From Paracoccaceae bacterium (lineage in GTDB: Bacteria; Pseudomonadota; Alphaproteobacteria; Rhodobacterales; Rhodobacteraceae): a stretch of DNA of 48,767 bases. Under the pieces are notes generated by a model. It was not told where the DNA came from. It made no database searches and saw only the letters and a list, made by a program, of their open reading frames with translations. Numbering within the stretch: position 1 is the first letter of the stretch; each line of letters opens with the position of its first letter. Location of the stretch: positions 1 to 48,767 of the forward strand of contig JAHDIS010000025.1 of assembly GCA_020630695.1 (NCBI GenBank), written 5' to 3'. Below, piece after piece: positions 42,239 to 48,767 of the stretch. The translations under genes and the position numbers were made by a program.

Positions 42239-42741
42239 GCGTCGCTTGAACGTTTCAGCCTGTAGTAGGCGGTGTCGGTCATCTCGATGCCGCCGTAGTC
42301 GAAGTTTTCCTTTTCGACGCCGGTCAGTTCGAAGCCAAGCCTGCCCAGCAGCTTGGCAGACGACAGGTTGCGCGGATCAATTTCAGCGGTCAGGGCCGGT
42401 GCATCGGGAAATTGGGTCCACACCGTGCCTATCAGCGCGGCGACCGCTTCGCTTGCATAGCCGTGACCCCAATAATCCGGATGCAGGATGTAGGCGATCT
42501 CGTAGCGTTGCCAAAGCCCGGCGCGGCCGATCAATTGGCCGTCGAGCGCGATGCCGAGCTCAAGGTGGTCCTGAGGGGCATGGCGCATGAAATCGGCAAG
42601 CACGCCCTTTGTTTTCTCGGGATCGTTCCAGGCTGGCCTGTCCCAATACTGCATAGCCCGCGGATCCGAGAAAATACTGTGCAATGCATCGAGGTCCGCA
42701 TCGCAAAACGGACGCAGTGTCAGCCGCTTTGTATGGATCAC
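42235..42741 (-). CDS. GNAT family N-acetyltransferase (RimJ/RimL-like)
   Basis: This 168-residue protein resembles the Acetyltransf_3 branch of GNAT enzymes, which acetylate the N-terminus of ribosomal proteins or small amines. It opens TKRLTLRPFCDADLDALHSIFSDPRAMQYW, a typical start of this branch. The acetyl-CoA loop is DYWGHGYASEAVAAL near residue 95. The C-terminal part DPRNLSSAKLLGRLGFELTGVEKENF is also typical. The start codon is GTG at 42741, overlapping the stop of the GlxA-type regulator gene as GTGA, so translation is coupled. The acceptor is unknown. Confidence 0.88.
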   Translation of the reverse strand: MIHTKRLTLRPFCDADLDALHSIFSDPRAMQYWDRPAWNDPEKTKGVLADFMRHAPQDHLELGIALDGQLIGRAGLWQRYEIAYILHPDYWGHGYASEAVAALIGTVWTQFPDAPALTAEIDPRNLSSAKLLGRLGFELTGVEKENFDYGGIEMTDTAYYRLKRSSDA

Positions 42742-43748
42742 ACCGACAGCCGTGATGCATGCGCACCACGCTCACGGTAGGGCGTGGTTTCATAATGCGC
42801 ACGATAGCATTTCGAAAAATGCGACGGCGAGGCAAAGCCGCAAGCCAAGGCGACATTGATCACGCTCATATCTGTTTGCATCAGCAGGTTACGCGCTTTT
42901 TGCAGTCGCAGTTCCATGTAGTAGCGCTTGGGCGAACGGTTCAGGTAGCGCCGGAACAAACGCTCCAGCTGGCGGGTCGACATGCCAACTTCCGAGGCCA
43001 GGATCGAAGGGCTGATCGGCTCTTCGATGTTGGCTTCCATCATCTGGATGACCTGGCTGAGTTTCGGATGCCTGACACCAATACGCGTAGGCACGGACAG
43101 GCGCTGTGTGTCCTGATCGGTGCGGATCGAGCTGTAAATCTGCTGATCGGCCACAGCATTGGCCAGCTCTTCGCCATGTTCATTTGAGATGACCTGCAAA
43201 AACAGGTCGATCGAGGATGTGCCGCCAGCGGTCGAGAACCGGTTTCCATCGATCGTGAACACCGATTTTGTCAGTTCCACCTCTTCGAATTCTTCAGAAA
43301 AGCTGTCCTGGTTTTCCCAGTGAATCGTCGTGCGTTTGCCGTCAAGCAGTCCAGCGGCCGCAAGCGAGTAAGACGCCGTGCAAAGGCCGCCAATCTGGAT
43401 GCCCTTACGGGCCTCGCGGCGCAACCAATTCAACAGGCGTTTTGTTGTGGCGGCCTGTACGTCCCGTCCGCCGCAAACGACGATGGTATCATCACGGTGC
43501 AACTCTGTCAGGTCGTCGTCCAACTGAAACACTGTTCCCGTTGAGCAAGCCATGGTTTGACCGCCTTCGCCCACCACACGCCATGAATACAGGGGCTTTC
43601 CAGACATCTGGTTGGCAAGGCGCAGGCAGTCCAGCGCGGCCGCAAAGCTGAGCAGCGTGAAGTTTTCGAGCAGTACAAACACGAAGCGTCTTGGTTTGTC
43701 GGGAACCGTGTCAACCGAAACGCTGTTTTGCTGAACCGGAGGAAGCAT
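42738..43748 (-). CDS. GlxA-type transcriptional regulator (DJ-1/PfpI plus AraC)
   Basis: This 336-residue regulator has an N-terminal DJ-1/PfpI-like domain of about 190 residues (RRFVFVLLENFTLLSFAAALDCLRLAN, IQIGGLCTASYSLAAAGLLDGKRTTIHW). A C-terminal AraC helix-turn-helix pair follows (EPISPSILASEVGMSTRQLERLFRRYLNRSPKRYYMELRL and INVALACGFASPSHFSKCYRAHYETTPYRER). In this group (GlxA, GbdR, CdhR, ArgR of Pseudomonas) the ligands are carnitine, glycine betaine, arginine and others. It is coupled to a GNAT gene and divergent from aroG, so it could regulate either, but neither is known. The N-terminus before residue 20 is uncertain. Confidence 0.9.
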   Translation of the reverse strand: MLPPVQQNSVSVDTVPDKPRRFVFVLLENFTLLSFAAALDCLRLANQMSGKPLYSWRVVGEGGQTMACSTGTVFQLDDDLTELHRDDTIVVCGGRDVQAATTKRLLNWLRREARKGIQIGGLCTASYSLAAAGLLDGKRTTIHWENQDSFSEEFEEVELTKSVFTIDGNRFSTAGGTSSIDLFLQVISNEHGEELANAVADQQIYSSIRTDQDTQRLSVPTRIGVRHPKLSQVIQMMEANIEEPISPSILASEVGMSTRQLERLFRRYLNRSPKRYYMELRLQKARNLLMQTDMSVINVALACGFASPSHFSKCYRAHYETTPYRERGAHASRLSV

Positions 43749-43940
43749 CTTGGCGGTATTCCTTTGCCATTCCGCACCACGTTTTCGGCGTTTGCGGCAT
43801 CTTTCTTCTCAGATGGTCAGAACTCAAAGGAAGCGTCAAGACATGTTGCGCGATTCCGCCTCTGGTCTTGGTTGACGCAGAGCGCTATACAGAGTTCCTG
43901 TTAACGCTCACGCCGAGCACCACACCGGAGATTGAAGACC

Positions 43941-45311
43941 ATGACGGAATGGCACAAAACGAACTGGCGCAACAAACCGCGGGTTCAGATGCCGGATTAT
44001 ACGGATCAGGACGCGTTGCACTCGGTCGAGGCACAGCTGGCCAAGTATCCACCGCTGGTCTTTGCCGGTGAGGCGCGCAAGCTGAAAAAGCAACTGGGCG
44101 CTGCGTCGCGCGGCGAGGCGTTTTTGCTTCAGGGTGGCGACTGTGCCGAGGCGTTTGATCAGTTCAGCGCAGACGGCATTCGTGACACCTTCAAGGTGAT
44201 GCTGCAGATGGCAATGGTGCTGACATACGGTGCCAAGGTTCCTGTTGTGAAAGTTGGCCGCATGGCCGGCCAGTTCGCCAAGCCACGTTCGGCGCCGACA
44301 GAGACCGTCGATGGTCTGGAACTGCCCAGCTACCGCGGTGACATCATCAATGAGCTGGCCTTTACGCCAGAGGCTCGTATTCCCGACCCGAAAAAGATGC
44401 TGCAGGCCTACACGCAGGCTGCGGCAACTCTGAACTTGCTGCGCGCCTTTTCGACTGGTGGTTACGCTGATGTTCATCAGGTTCACAGCTGGACCCTCGG
44501 CTTTACCGAAAGCGAAAAGGCCGCCCGGTTCCGCGAGATGGCCAACCGGATCTCGGACACGCTTGATTTCATTTCGGCTGCGGGTCTCGACAGCGATCAG
44601 GAACCCAGCCTTCAGACCGTGGATTTCTACACCAGCCATGAGTCTCTGCTGCTGGAATACGAAGAGGCACTGTGCCGTCTGGACAGCACGTCAGGCAAAT
44701 GGCTGGCTGGCTCAGGTCATATGGTCTGGATTGGTGACCGGACGCGTCAACCCGATGGTGCCCACGTCGAATTCGCTCGCGGGGTTCTGAACCCGGTCGG
44801 TCTGAAATGCGGTCCAACCACCACGGCCGAAGACCTCAAGGTTCTCATGTCCAAGCTGAACCCTGAAAACGAAGCCGGTAAACTGACGCTGATCGCGCGG
44901 TTTGGTGCAGGCAATGTTGCGGAACATCTGCCGCGTCTGGTCAAGGCCGTTCAGGAAGAGGGCGCCAATGTGGTTTGGGTCTGTGATCCGATGCATGGCA
45001 ACACAATCAAATCTTCGACCGGCTACAAAACACGTCCGTTCGATTCCGTTCTGCGTGAGGTCAAAGAGTTCTTTGGCGTTCATCAGGCAGAGGGAACGAT
45101 CCCCGGCGGTGTGCATTTCGAAATGACCGGCCAGAACGTGACTGAATGCACGGGTGGCGTTCATGCCGTCACAGACGAGGATCTGTCCGATCGGTACCAC
45201 ACGGCCTGTGATCCGCGTCTGAATGCATCGCAGTCGCTGGAACTGGCATTCCTGGTGGCCGAAGAGCTGTCGGCCCGCCGCAATGCCGCGTCCGAGGCAG
45301 CCAACGGCTAA
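43941..45311 (+). CDS. aroG: 3-deoxy-7-phosphoheptulonate synthase, class II
   Basis: This 456-residue enzyme condenses phosphoenolpyruvate and erythrose 4-phosphate to DAHP, the first step of the shikimate pathway. It is of the class II (plant and mycobacterial) type rather than the AroF/G/H type I. The motifs are [38 protein letters not shown]-like [17 protein letters not shown] and [13 protein letters not shown], followed by [15 protein letters not shown]. The start at 43941 begins [13 protein letters not shown] and is typical; a TTG at 43932 is less likely. A strong terminator follows. It is divergent from the GlxA-type regulator with about 190 bases between. Confidence 0.96.
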   Translation: MTEWHKTNWRNKPRVQMPDYTDQDALHSVEAQLAKYPPLVFAGEARKLKKQLGAASRGEAFLLQGGDCAEAFDQFSADGIRDTFKVMLQMAMVLTYGAKVPVVKVGRMAGQFAKPRSAPTETVDGLELPSYRGDIINELAFTPEARIPDPKKMLQAYTQAAATLNLLRAFSTGGYADVHQVHSWTLGFTESEKAARFREMANRISDTLDFISAAGLDSDQEPSLQTVDFYTSHESLLLEYEEALCRLDSTSGKWLAGSGHMVWIGDRTRQPDGAHVEFARGVLNPVGLKCGPTTTAEDLKVLMSKLNPENEAGKLTLIARFGAGNVAEHLPRLVKAVQEEGANVVWVCDPMHGNTIKSSTGYKTRPFDSVLREVKEFFGVHQAEGTIPGGVHFEMTGQNVTECTGGVHAVTDEDLSDRYHTACDPRLNASQSLELAFLVAEELSARRNAASEAANG

Positions 45312-45335
45312 TTGGTCTGACAAACAGAAAAATAG

Positions 45336-45370
45336 GCCCCGCGCTTGATTACGAAGCGCGGGGCTTTTTT
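45336..45370 (+). terminator. aroG terminator
   Basis: An 11-bp stem (GCCCCGCGCTT at 45336-45346 and its complement at 45354-45364) with a 7-base loop is followed by six Ts. The mirror strand also shows a short T run, so it may serve the PAS_5 gene that ends at 45402. Confidence 0.9.
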
Positions 45371-45401
45371 GATCTCCTATCAGCCAGCGCTGTACCGCTG
45401 G

Positions 45402-46118
45402 TCAATCGTCGTTCGAGACAACCAGTTTCAATTGTGTGCGTGCGGTTGGTCGGAGCGTAGCGGTTTCAAAAGCTGCGCGCGCTTCGGCAAAGCCCAGTGC
45501 AGGGTCTTTGGCTTCTGCCGGTGTTTCGCCAAAGGGAGCTGCCTCGATTTGTGTGGCTACGCGCACGCCGGGTTGCAGCAATGGTTCAATTTCGATCTGA
45601 ACAATGTCGAAACGCCGCGGGGCCCGTCCGATGCGCCCTTTGGTGATCAGGGCGCCCAATCCGCGGGACACATCGCCGAAATCTGACTCAAGCGGCATCA
45701 ACAGCAATTCGCCATCAATCGCTGGCTTTCCAAAGCTGGTTTCCCCGCGCAGCAGGATACGAACAATCGCTGGGTCTGCAAAAAGCCGCGCCACGGCACC
45801 GCCCAGCCGATCACGATCCGCAGGCGCGATGATGCTGGACAGTGGCATCCCGGCAACCTGCATGCCCATCAGGTCGGACAGATGGGCACCGGCGACCCGG
45901 AACTTGGCCAGCCGGGGCGCGATCCGTTCGATCAAAAAGGCATGTTCAAGCGCGCTCTCGATGCCACGCGGATCAACCTGACTGCGCAGCGGAACCTGCC
46001 GCTCATCGCAAAGACCGTGCCAGTATGCTTCGACCATCCGCAGGGGTGTTCGATGCTTGCTTTGTTCACGCTCGGTCATGGATACCACGTTGCCAAAACC
46101 ACTCCCCTTGCTCAACAT
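45402..46118 (-). CDS. PAS_5-type domain protein (MopJ-like)
   Basis: This protein of about 238 residues contains a PAS domain of the alphaproteobacterial PAS_5 type: LRMVEAYWHGLCDERQVPLRSQVDPRGIESALEHAFLIER, then FRVAGAHLSDLMGMQVAGMPLSSIIAPADRDRL, and a terminal acidic and Ala-rich tail. No catalytic partner domain follows, so it is a single-domain PAS protein, like MopJ of Caulobacter, which affects cell-cycle and polarity control; whether that role holds here is unknown. The start at 46118 follows GGAG; starts at 46079 and 46160 are possible in-frame alternatives. The upstream region shared with yicC carries a dyad at 46176. Confidence 0.8.
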   Translation of the reverse strand: MLSKGSGFGNVVSMTEREQSKHRTPLRMVEAYWHGLCDERQVPLRSQVDPRGIESALEHAFLIERIAPRLAKFRVAGAHLSDLMGMQVAGMPLSSIIAPADRDRLGGAVARLFADPAIVRILLRGETSFGKPAIDGELLLMPLESDFGDVSRGLGALITKGRIGRAPRRFDIVQIEIEPLLQPGVRVATQIEAAPFGETPAEAKDPALGFAEARAAFETATLRPTARTQLKLVVSNDD

Positions 46119-46175
46119 ATCAGCGCTCCGTCCAGTTCGGCGCAGTCGGGGCGAGTTCATGTTGTCCCAAACTGC

Positions 46176-46200
46176 GTAATCTTCGTTACCAAAAGATTAC
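46176..46200. promoter_or_regulatory. dyad GTAATCTT-N9-AAGATTAC between PAS_5 gene and yicC
   Basis: A perfect 8-base inverted repeat with a 9-base spacer lies in the 215-base gap between the divergent PAS_5 and yicC genes. It is a candidate operator for a dimeric regulator. A short RNA hairpin is also possible. Confidence 0.45.
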
Positions 46201-46333
46201 TATCAGCCTGCCCGCGCAATTTCGCTCAAATTCGCTACAATGGGTTAACGCGTTGCAAACCAAGTTGTCTTGCGCGCGGCGCTGGGACTGGATAGGCCAG
46301 AGGCAGCGACACTCATGCATCAAGGAACAGACC

Positions 46334-47224
46334 ATGCGCCAATCAATGACCGGTTTTGCCAGCCTTCAGGGCAGCGGTGCAGGCTTTGACTGGACGTGGG
46401 AATTGCGCGGTGTGAATGGCAAGGGGCTGGATCTGCGCTTGCGCGTTCCCGATTGGATCGAGGGGCTCGAAGCTGCCGTTCGCACGCGTGCAGGCAAGGC
46501 CATTGGTCGCGGCAACGTTCAGATTTCGCTCAAGCTTCAGGCAGGGGAAGAGGCGCAAACTATTGCGGTGGATCCAGTGCAATTGCGCGGCATGCTAAAC
46601 GCAATGGCAGAGGTCGAAACCGAAGCCATGGCCATGGGTGTCACGCTGGCACCATCGCGCGCCGGTGACATCCTCGGGCTGCGCGGCGTTCTGGCCAGCG
46701 GGGCCGCAGATGTTGATCAAAAGGCATTGCTGGCTGCCCTGATGGCCAGTTTCGATGCGGCCCTTGAGGCGTTTCGCGAGATGCGGATCGCCGAGGGTGA
46801 CAAATTGAACGAAATCCTGACCCGGCAGGTGGATGAGATCGAGACTCTGACCGCGCAGGCCAGCGATGCGGCCAGGTCAAGGGCCGGCGCACAGGCTGAA
46901 CGGATGAAGGCACAGTTGGCCCGGGTGATGGACAATACCGACGGTGTGGACGAAGCGCGCATTGCGCAGGAACTGGCACTGATCGCGGTCAAGGCTGACA
47001 TCACCGAAGAAATCGACCGGCTGGGTGCCCATGTGACTGCCGCGCGCGATCTGATGCGGACAAAGGGGCCGATTGGCCGCAAGCTCGACTTTCTGATGCA
47101 GGAGTTCAACCGCGAGGCCAACACGCTTTGCAGTAAATCGGGTGACGCTGCGCTCACGCAGGTCGGTCTTGCGCTCAAGACCGTGATTGATCAGATGCGC
47201 GAGCAAGTCCAGAACGTGGAGTGA
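46334..47224 (+). CDS. yicC: YicC family endoribonuclease
   Basis: This 296-residue protein belongs to the YicC family (YicC_N and DUF1732), whose E. coli member is an endoribonuclease acting on small RNA. The N-terminus [15 protein letters not shown] is the family start. Family features include [58 protein letters not shown] and [31 protein letters not shown]. The start at 46334 follows CAAGGA; the open frame upstream to 45842 is antisense to the PAS_5 gene. Its neighbour gmk, five bases downstream, is a common partner in alphaproteobacteria and points to co-transcription. Confidence 0.95.
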   Translation: MRQSMTGFASLQGSGAGFDWTWELRGVNGKGLDLRLRVPDWIEGLEAAVRTRAGKAIGRGNVQISLKLQAGEEAQTIAVDPVQLRGMLNAMAEVETEAMAMGVTLAPSRAGDILGLRGVLASGAADVDQKALLAALMASFDAALEAFREMRIAEGDKLNEILTRQVDEIETLTAQASDAARSRAGAQAERMKAQLARVMDNTDGVDEARIAQELALIAVKADITEEIDRLGAHVTAARDLMRTKGPIGRKLDFLMQEFNREANTLCSKSGDAALTQVGLALKTVIDQMREQVQNVE

Positions 47225-47228
47225 TCCT

Positions 47229-47885
47229 ATGACCCCCTCAACATCGGCTGATCGCCGCGGTCTCTTGATTATCCTGTCGTCGCCTTCGGGCGCAGGCAAA
47301 AGCACACTGTCCCGGCGGCTGTTGGAGTGGGACGAAAGCCTGAGCTTTTCGGTCTCGGCCACCACCCGCGCACCGCGTCCGGGCGAAGAGGACGGCCGTG
47401 AATACCACTTTCTGACCGATGACGCATTCAAGCGCAGCGTTGCCGAAGATGGCATGCTCGAACATGCCCATGTCTTTGGTCATTTCTACGGAAGCCCGCG
47501 GGCGCCGGTGCAAAAGGCAATTGAGCAGGGTCGCGATGTATTGTTTGATATTGACTGGCAGGGCGCACAGCAAATCGTGAACTCGGCGCTGGGTCAGCAT
47601 ACGCTGTCCATCTTTATCCTGCCCCCATCAATCGCAGAATTGCGCCGCAGGCTGATCAGTCGGGGTCAGGACAGCGAAGAGGTGATCAGCAAGCGCATGC
47701 AGAAAAGCTGGGACGAGATCAGCCACTGGGGCAGCTATGACTATGTTCTGGTGAATGATGATCTCGAAGCAACCTTTGACAGGCTCAAGACAATCGTCAC
47801 CGCGACGCGCCTGCGCCGCTTGCAGCAGCCGGGCCTCGTGGACCACGTGCGCGCGCTTCAAACAGAATTCGAGGATCTGGCATGA
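47229..47885 (+). CDS. gmk: guanylate kinase
   Basis: This 218-residue enzyme phosphorylates GMP and dGMP to the diphosphates. The P-loop [14 protein letters not shown] is near residue 18, [22 protein letters not shown] is the GMP-binding region, and [12 protein letters not shown] and [15 protein letters not shown] follow. The length is typical (about 205-220). It begins five bases after the yicC stop. Its stop overlaps the start of the next gene as ATGA (47882-47885), so the three genes yicC, gmk and the gamma-carbonic-anhydrase-like gene form one operon. Confidence 0.97.
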   Translation: MTPSTSADRRGLLIILSSPSGAGKSTLSRRLLEWDESLSFSVSATTRAPRPGEEDGREYHFLTDDAFKRSVAEDGMLEHAHVFGHFYGSPRAPVQKAIEQGRDVLFDIDWQGAQQIVNSALGQHTLSIFILPPSIAELRRRLISRGQDSEEVISKRMQKSWDEISHWGSYDYVLVNDDLEATFDRLKTIVTATRLRRLQQPGLVDHVRALQTEFEDLA

Positions 47886-48403
47886 CCCTTTACGCTTTGG
47901 ATGATATCGAACCACGGGTTGCCGCGGATGCATGGGTTGCTCCGGATGCGAACCTGATTGGCCGCATCGAGATAGAGGCGCGGGCCTCTGTCTGGTTCTG
48001 CAGCACGCTGCGCGGCGACAATGAACTGATCCGCGTAGGCGAAGGCAGCAATGTTCAGGAAAACTGCGTGTTCCATACCGACATGGGGTTCCCTTTGGAT
48101 ATTGGTGCTGGATGCACCATTGGTCACAAGGTCATGCTGCACGGCTGCACAATTGGGGAAAACTCGCTCATTGGTATGGGCGCAACGATCCTGAACGGTG
48201 CCAAGATCGGCAAGAACTGCCTGATTGGGGCAGGGGCGTTGATCACCGAAGGCAAGGAAATTCCGGACGGCAGTCTGGTCATGGGTGTGCCGGGCAAGGT
48301 CGTGCGGCAGTTGGATGACACCGCTATTCAAAACCTGCGCGCCTCGGCGCTGCATTATCAGGAAAACGCCGCGCGCTTTGCCAAGGGGCTGCGCGCGCTG
48401 TGA
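47882..48403 (+). CDS. gamma-carbonic anhydrase-like hexapeptide-repeat protein
   Basis: This 173-residue protein forms a left-handed beta helix of hexapeptide repeats ([24 protein letters not shown] onward) and resembles the PaaY/YrdA/CaiE branch. The three metal-binding His of the family are in NCVFHTDMG and [11 protein letters not shown], consistent with a Zn or Fe site. Activity as a carbonic anhydrase is not assured, since many members lack a clear reaction. The C-terminal helix begins at [13 protein letters not shown]. The start overlaps the gmk stop (ATGA). It is followed after 16 bases by a PLP-dependent enzyme. Confidence 0.9.
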   Translation: MTLYALDDIEPRVAADAWVAPDANLIGRIEIEARASVWFCSTLRGDNELIRVGEGSNVQENCVFHTDMGFPLDIGAGCTIGHKVMLHGCTIGENSLIGMGATILNGAKIGKNCLIGAGALITEGKEIPDGSLVMGVPGKVVRQLDDTAIQNLRASALHYQENAARFAKGLRAL

Positions 48404-48419
48404 CAAAAGGGGCTGAGCT

Positions 48420-48767
48420 ATGAAGCACACAATTCAAAGACCACAGGTGCCCCATGTGGGCGCGTCCCGGCCTGTCGTGGCGCCGATCTATCCGTCGGTT
48501 GTCTATGCCTCGGACGATCCCGACATGCTGGACGCCCAGTACGAAGGGCGCACGCCCGGATTCACCTACGCGCGCGAAGGGCATCCGAATGCCGATGCTC
48601 TGGCACGGCGCATTGACGTCATGGAGCGCACACTGGACGGGCTGGTTCTGGGGTCTGGCATGGCGGCGGTGGCTGCCGTGTTGCTGGGGCTGACCAAGGC
48701 TGGAGACCATGTGATCGGCGGCAATCAGCTCTATGGTCGGTCTCTGCGCATGATGAACGAAGACCTG
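48420..48767 (+). CDS. PLP-dependent trans-sulfuration enzyme, 3'-truncated by window edge
   Basis: The first 116 residues of a Cys/Met metabolism PLP-dependent enzyme are seen. GARSP-like VGASRPVVAPIYPSVVYASDD, the FTYAREGHPNADALARRIDVMERT motif and VLGSGMAAVAAVLLGLTKAGDHVIGGNQLYG are typical of cystathionine gamma-synthase, methionine gamma-lyase or O-acyl-homoserine sulfhydrylase. The Lys that binds PLP and the residues that tell these apart lie beyond the window end. The start at 48420 follows GGGG. The gene lies 16 bases after the carbonic-anhydrase-like gene, so it may be part of the yicC-gmk operon. Confidence 0.9.
   Translation, partial: MKHTIQRPQVPHVGASRPVVAPIYPSVVYASDDPDMLDAQYEGRTPGFTYAREGHPNADALARRIDVMERTLDGLVLGSGMAAVAAVLLGLTKAGDHVIGGNQLYGRSLRMMNEDL

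Noticed and set aside
43749-43940. A promoter with TTGACG near 43870 and TATACA downstream ahead of aroG
   Set aside because: The spacing between the two hexamers is only eight bases, far too short for a sigma-70 promoter, and no better pair was seen.

Overview
The window reads as a piece of chromosome from an alphaproteobacterium of the Rhodobacteraceae (Roseobacter-like) group. The grounds are the GC-rich sequence, the order pyrH-frr-uppS-cdsA-dxr-rseP-bamA-skp-fabZ-lpxA-lpxI-lpxB with LpxI rather than LpxH, a class II DAHP synthase, a Tat-exported peptide-binding protein, a PAS_5-type protein and yicC-gmk. I saw no tRNA, rRNA, CRISPR array, insertion sequence or phage gene. Family assignments are from reading the translations; no database search was run.

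Layout. 1-7.1 kb: the 3' part of recA, a Tat-type DUF1569 protein, alaS, a DUF1330 protein, a 390-base intergenic region with dyads and clustered GANTC sites ahead of a small secreted protein, and typA. 7.2-11.2 kb: an EmrE-like SMR transporter, a sulfotransferase, an acyl-CoA synthetase and a class III CoA-transferase. 11.3-13.7 kb: ssb, a lytic transglycosylase and an unrecognised membrane protein with a PilZ-like tail. 13.7-19.9 kb (minus strand): a complete peptide-type ABC importer with a fused two-domain ATPase. 20.1-22.0 kb: an AraC-type regulator overlapping miaA.

22.1-34.3 kb (plus strand): a long envelope and isoprenoid cluster. It joins UMP kinase and ribosome recycling to undecaprenyl diphosphate synthesis, CDP-diacylglycerol synthesis, the MEP pathway, site-2 proteolysis, outer-membrane protein assembly and early lipid A synthesis. 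cdsA carries an in-frame TGA just before its catalytic signature, the most striking anomaly of the window. A 43-residue membrane protein lies between rseP and bamA.

34.3-40.4 kb (minus strand): a branched-chain-amino-acid-type ABC importer (binding protein, livG, livF, livH, livM) with two small secreted Cys-containing proteins inserted between livF and livH. 40.6-48.8 kb: a PQQ-type sugar dehydrogenase, a small secreted protein, a GNAT acetyltransferase overlapping a GlxA-type regulator, class II DAHP synthase, a PAS_5 protein, yicC, gmk, a gamma-carbonic-anhydrase-like protein and the start of a PLP-dependent trans-sulfuration enzyme.

Three copies of a short intergenic repeat (conserved core plus GC-rich hairpins) lie at about 9.95, 15.83 and 38.24 kb, two of them inside transporter operons. 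Much of the window is ordinary core genome. The points most worth following up are the cdsA stop, the repeat family, the small unknown secreted or membrane proteins and the structured region upstream of position 4900.
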